Below, in pieces: positions 6,056 to 6,122 of a DNA stretch of 6,122 nucleotides (positions within the stretch are counted from its first letter, which is position 1; every line of letters starts with the position of its first letter). The position numbers and the translations under genes are program-made. This DNA is from Burkholderiales bacterium. GTDB lineage: Bacteria > Pseudomonadota > Gammaproteobacteria > Burkholderiales > Burkholderiaceae_C. The notes beneath the pieces are model-generated. The model made no database searches. It was not told the DNA's origin and saw only the letters and a program-made list of their open reading frames with translations. The stretch spans positions 1 to 6,122 of the forward strand of contig JANXTP010000335.1 of NCBI GenBank assembly GCA_025352345.1, written 5' to 3'.

Positions 6056-6122
6056 TTCCGCGTGCCTACATTCAAGCCTGGAGCGCAAAGGCGCCGTGGC
6101 CCGACGCTCGGCAGATCGAACA
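6052..6122 (+). CDS. abiEii: AbiEii-type nucleotidyltransferase toxin, 5' part only
   Basis: An open frame starts at TTG 6052-6054, overlapping the antitoxin stop TGA (6053-6055), and runs without interruption to the window edge. The 23 visible codons read L/M-IPRAYIQAWSAKAPW and onward to DARQIE, which closely resembles the N-terminus of AbiEii/DUF1814 toxins (typically M-IPxAYIxxWxxxAPW). These toxins carry a nucleotidyltransferase fold and block growth; the related mycobacterial MenT toxins add nucleotides to tRNA. None of the catalytic residues are inside the window, so activity cannot be judged. Position directly after abiEi with overlapping codons is the standard AbiE layout. An ATT at 6055 could alternatively be the start, but TTG fits the overlap better. 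Confidence 0.85.
   Translation, partial: MIPRAYIQAWSAKAPWPDARQIE

Noticed and set aside
1..6122. tRNA or rRNA genes, insertion sequences, integrase or attachment sites
   Set aside because: I saw no tRNA-like cloverleaf, transposase or integrase motifs, or terminal inverted repeats in the window.

Overview
The window comes from a GC-rich proteobacterium, most likely a beta- or gammaproteobacterium (roughly two-thirds G+C, strong G/C third-position bias; taxonomy is an inference from composition and protein style, not a match). All genes are on the + strand and the content is that of a defence or accessory island: nucleases, a nuclease-helicase and a toxin-antitoxin pair, with no housekeeping genes.

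Layout. Bases 6-401 encode a small HIT-superfamily nucleotide hydrolase/transferase. One base later (403-1389) comes a two-domain restriction enzyme, with an N-terminal sulfur-binding-like domain of the kind that reads phosphorothioated DNA and a C-terminal zinc-bound HNH nuclease domain. These two genes look like one operon, and an ATGA overlap at 6-9 hints that another gene ends just upstream. A 267-base spacer (1390-1656) follows. It holds a doubtful 72-codon reading frame ending in a Gly-Thr/Gly-Ser run, encoded by a hexanucleotide tandem repeat and lying in the same frame as the next gene. Bases 1657-5097 encode a 1146-residue TM0106-family protein with three enzymatic modules: a Cas4/Dna2-like PD-(D/E)XK nuclease with an apparent iron-sulfur cysteine set, an RNase H-fold (DEDD-type) exonuclease domain, and a complete superfamily 1 helicase motor.

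After a less GC-rich intergenic region with a plausible sigma70-type promoter, bases 5237-6053/6055 encode an AbiEi-type antitoxin/autorepressor. Its stop codon overlaps the start of a downstream AbiEii-type nucleotidyltransferase toxin, of which only the first 23 codons (6052-6122) are in the window. The promoter geometry suggests that the antitoxin mRNA is leaderless and starts at the ATG itself.

How the genes may work together (inference): the HIT/SBD-HNH pair looks like modification-dependent (type IV-like) restriction against sulfur-modified DNA; the nuclease-helicase could process or degrade DNA ends; and AbiE is an independent abortive-infection/toxin-antitoxin module. No dnd or ssp modification genes are seen. 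The most unusual points are the HIT-SBD-HNH coupling, the in-frame repeat-rich leader ahead of the nuclease-helicase, the three-enzyme architecture of that protein, and the leaderless AbiE promoter.
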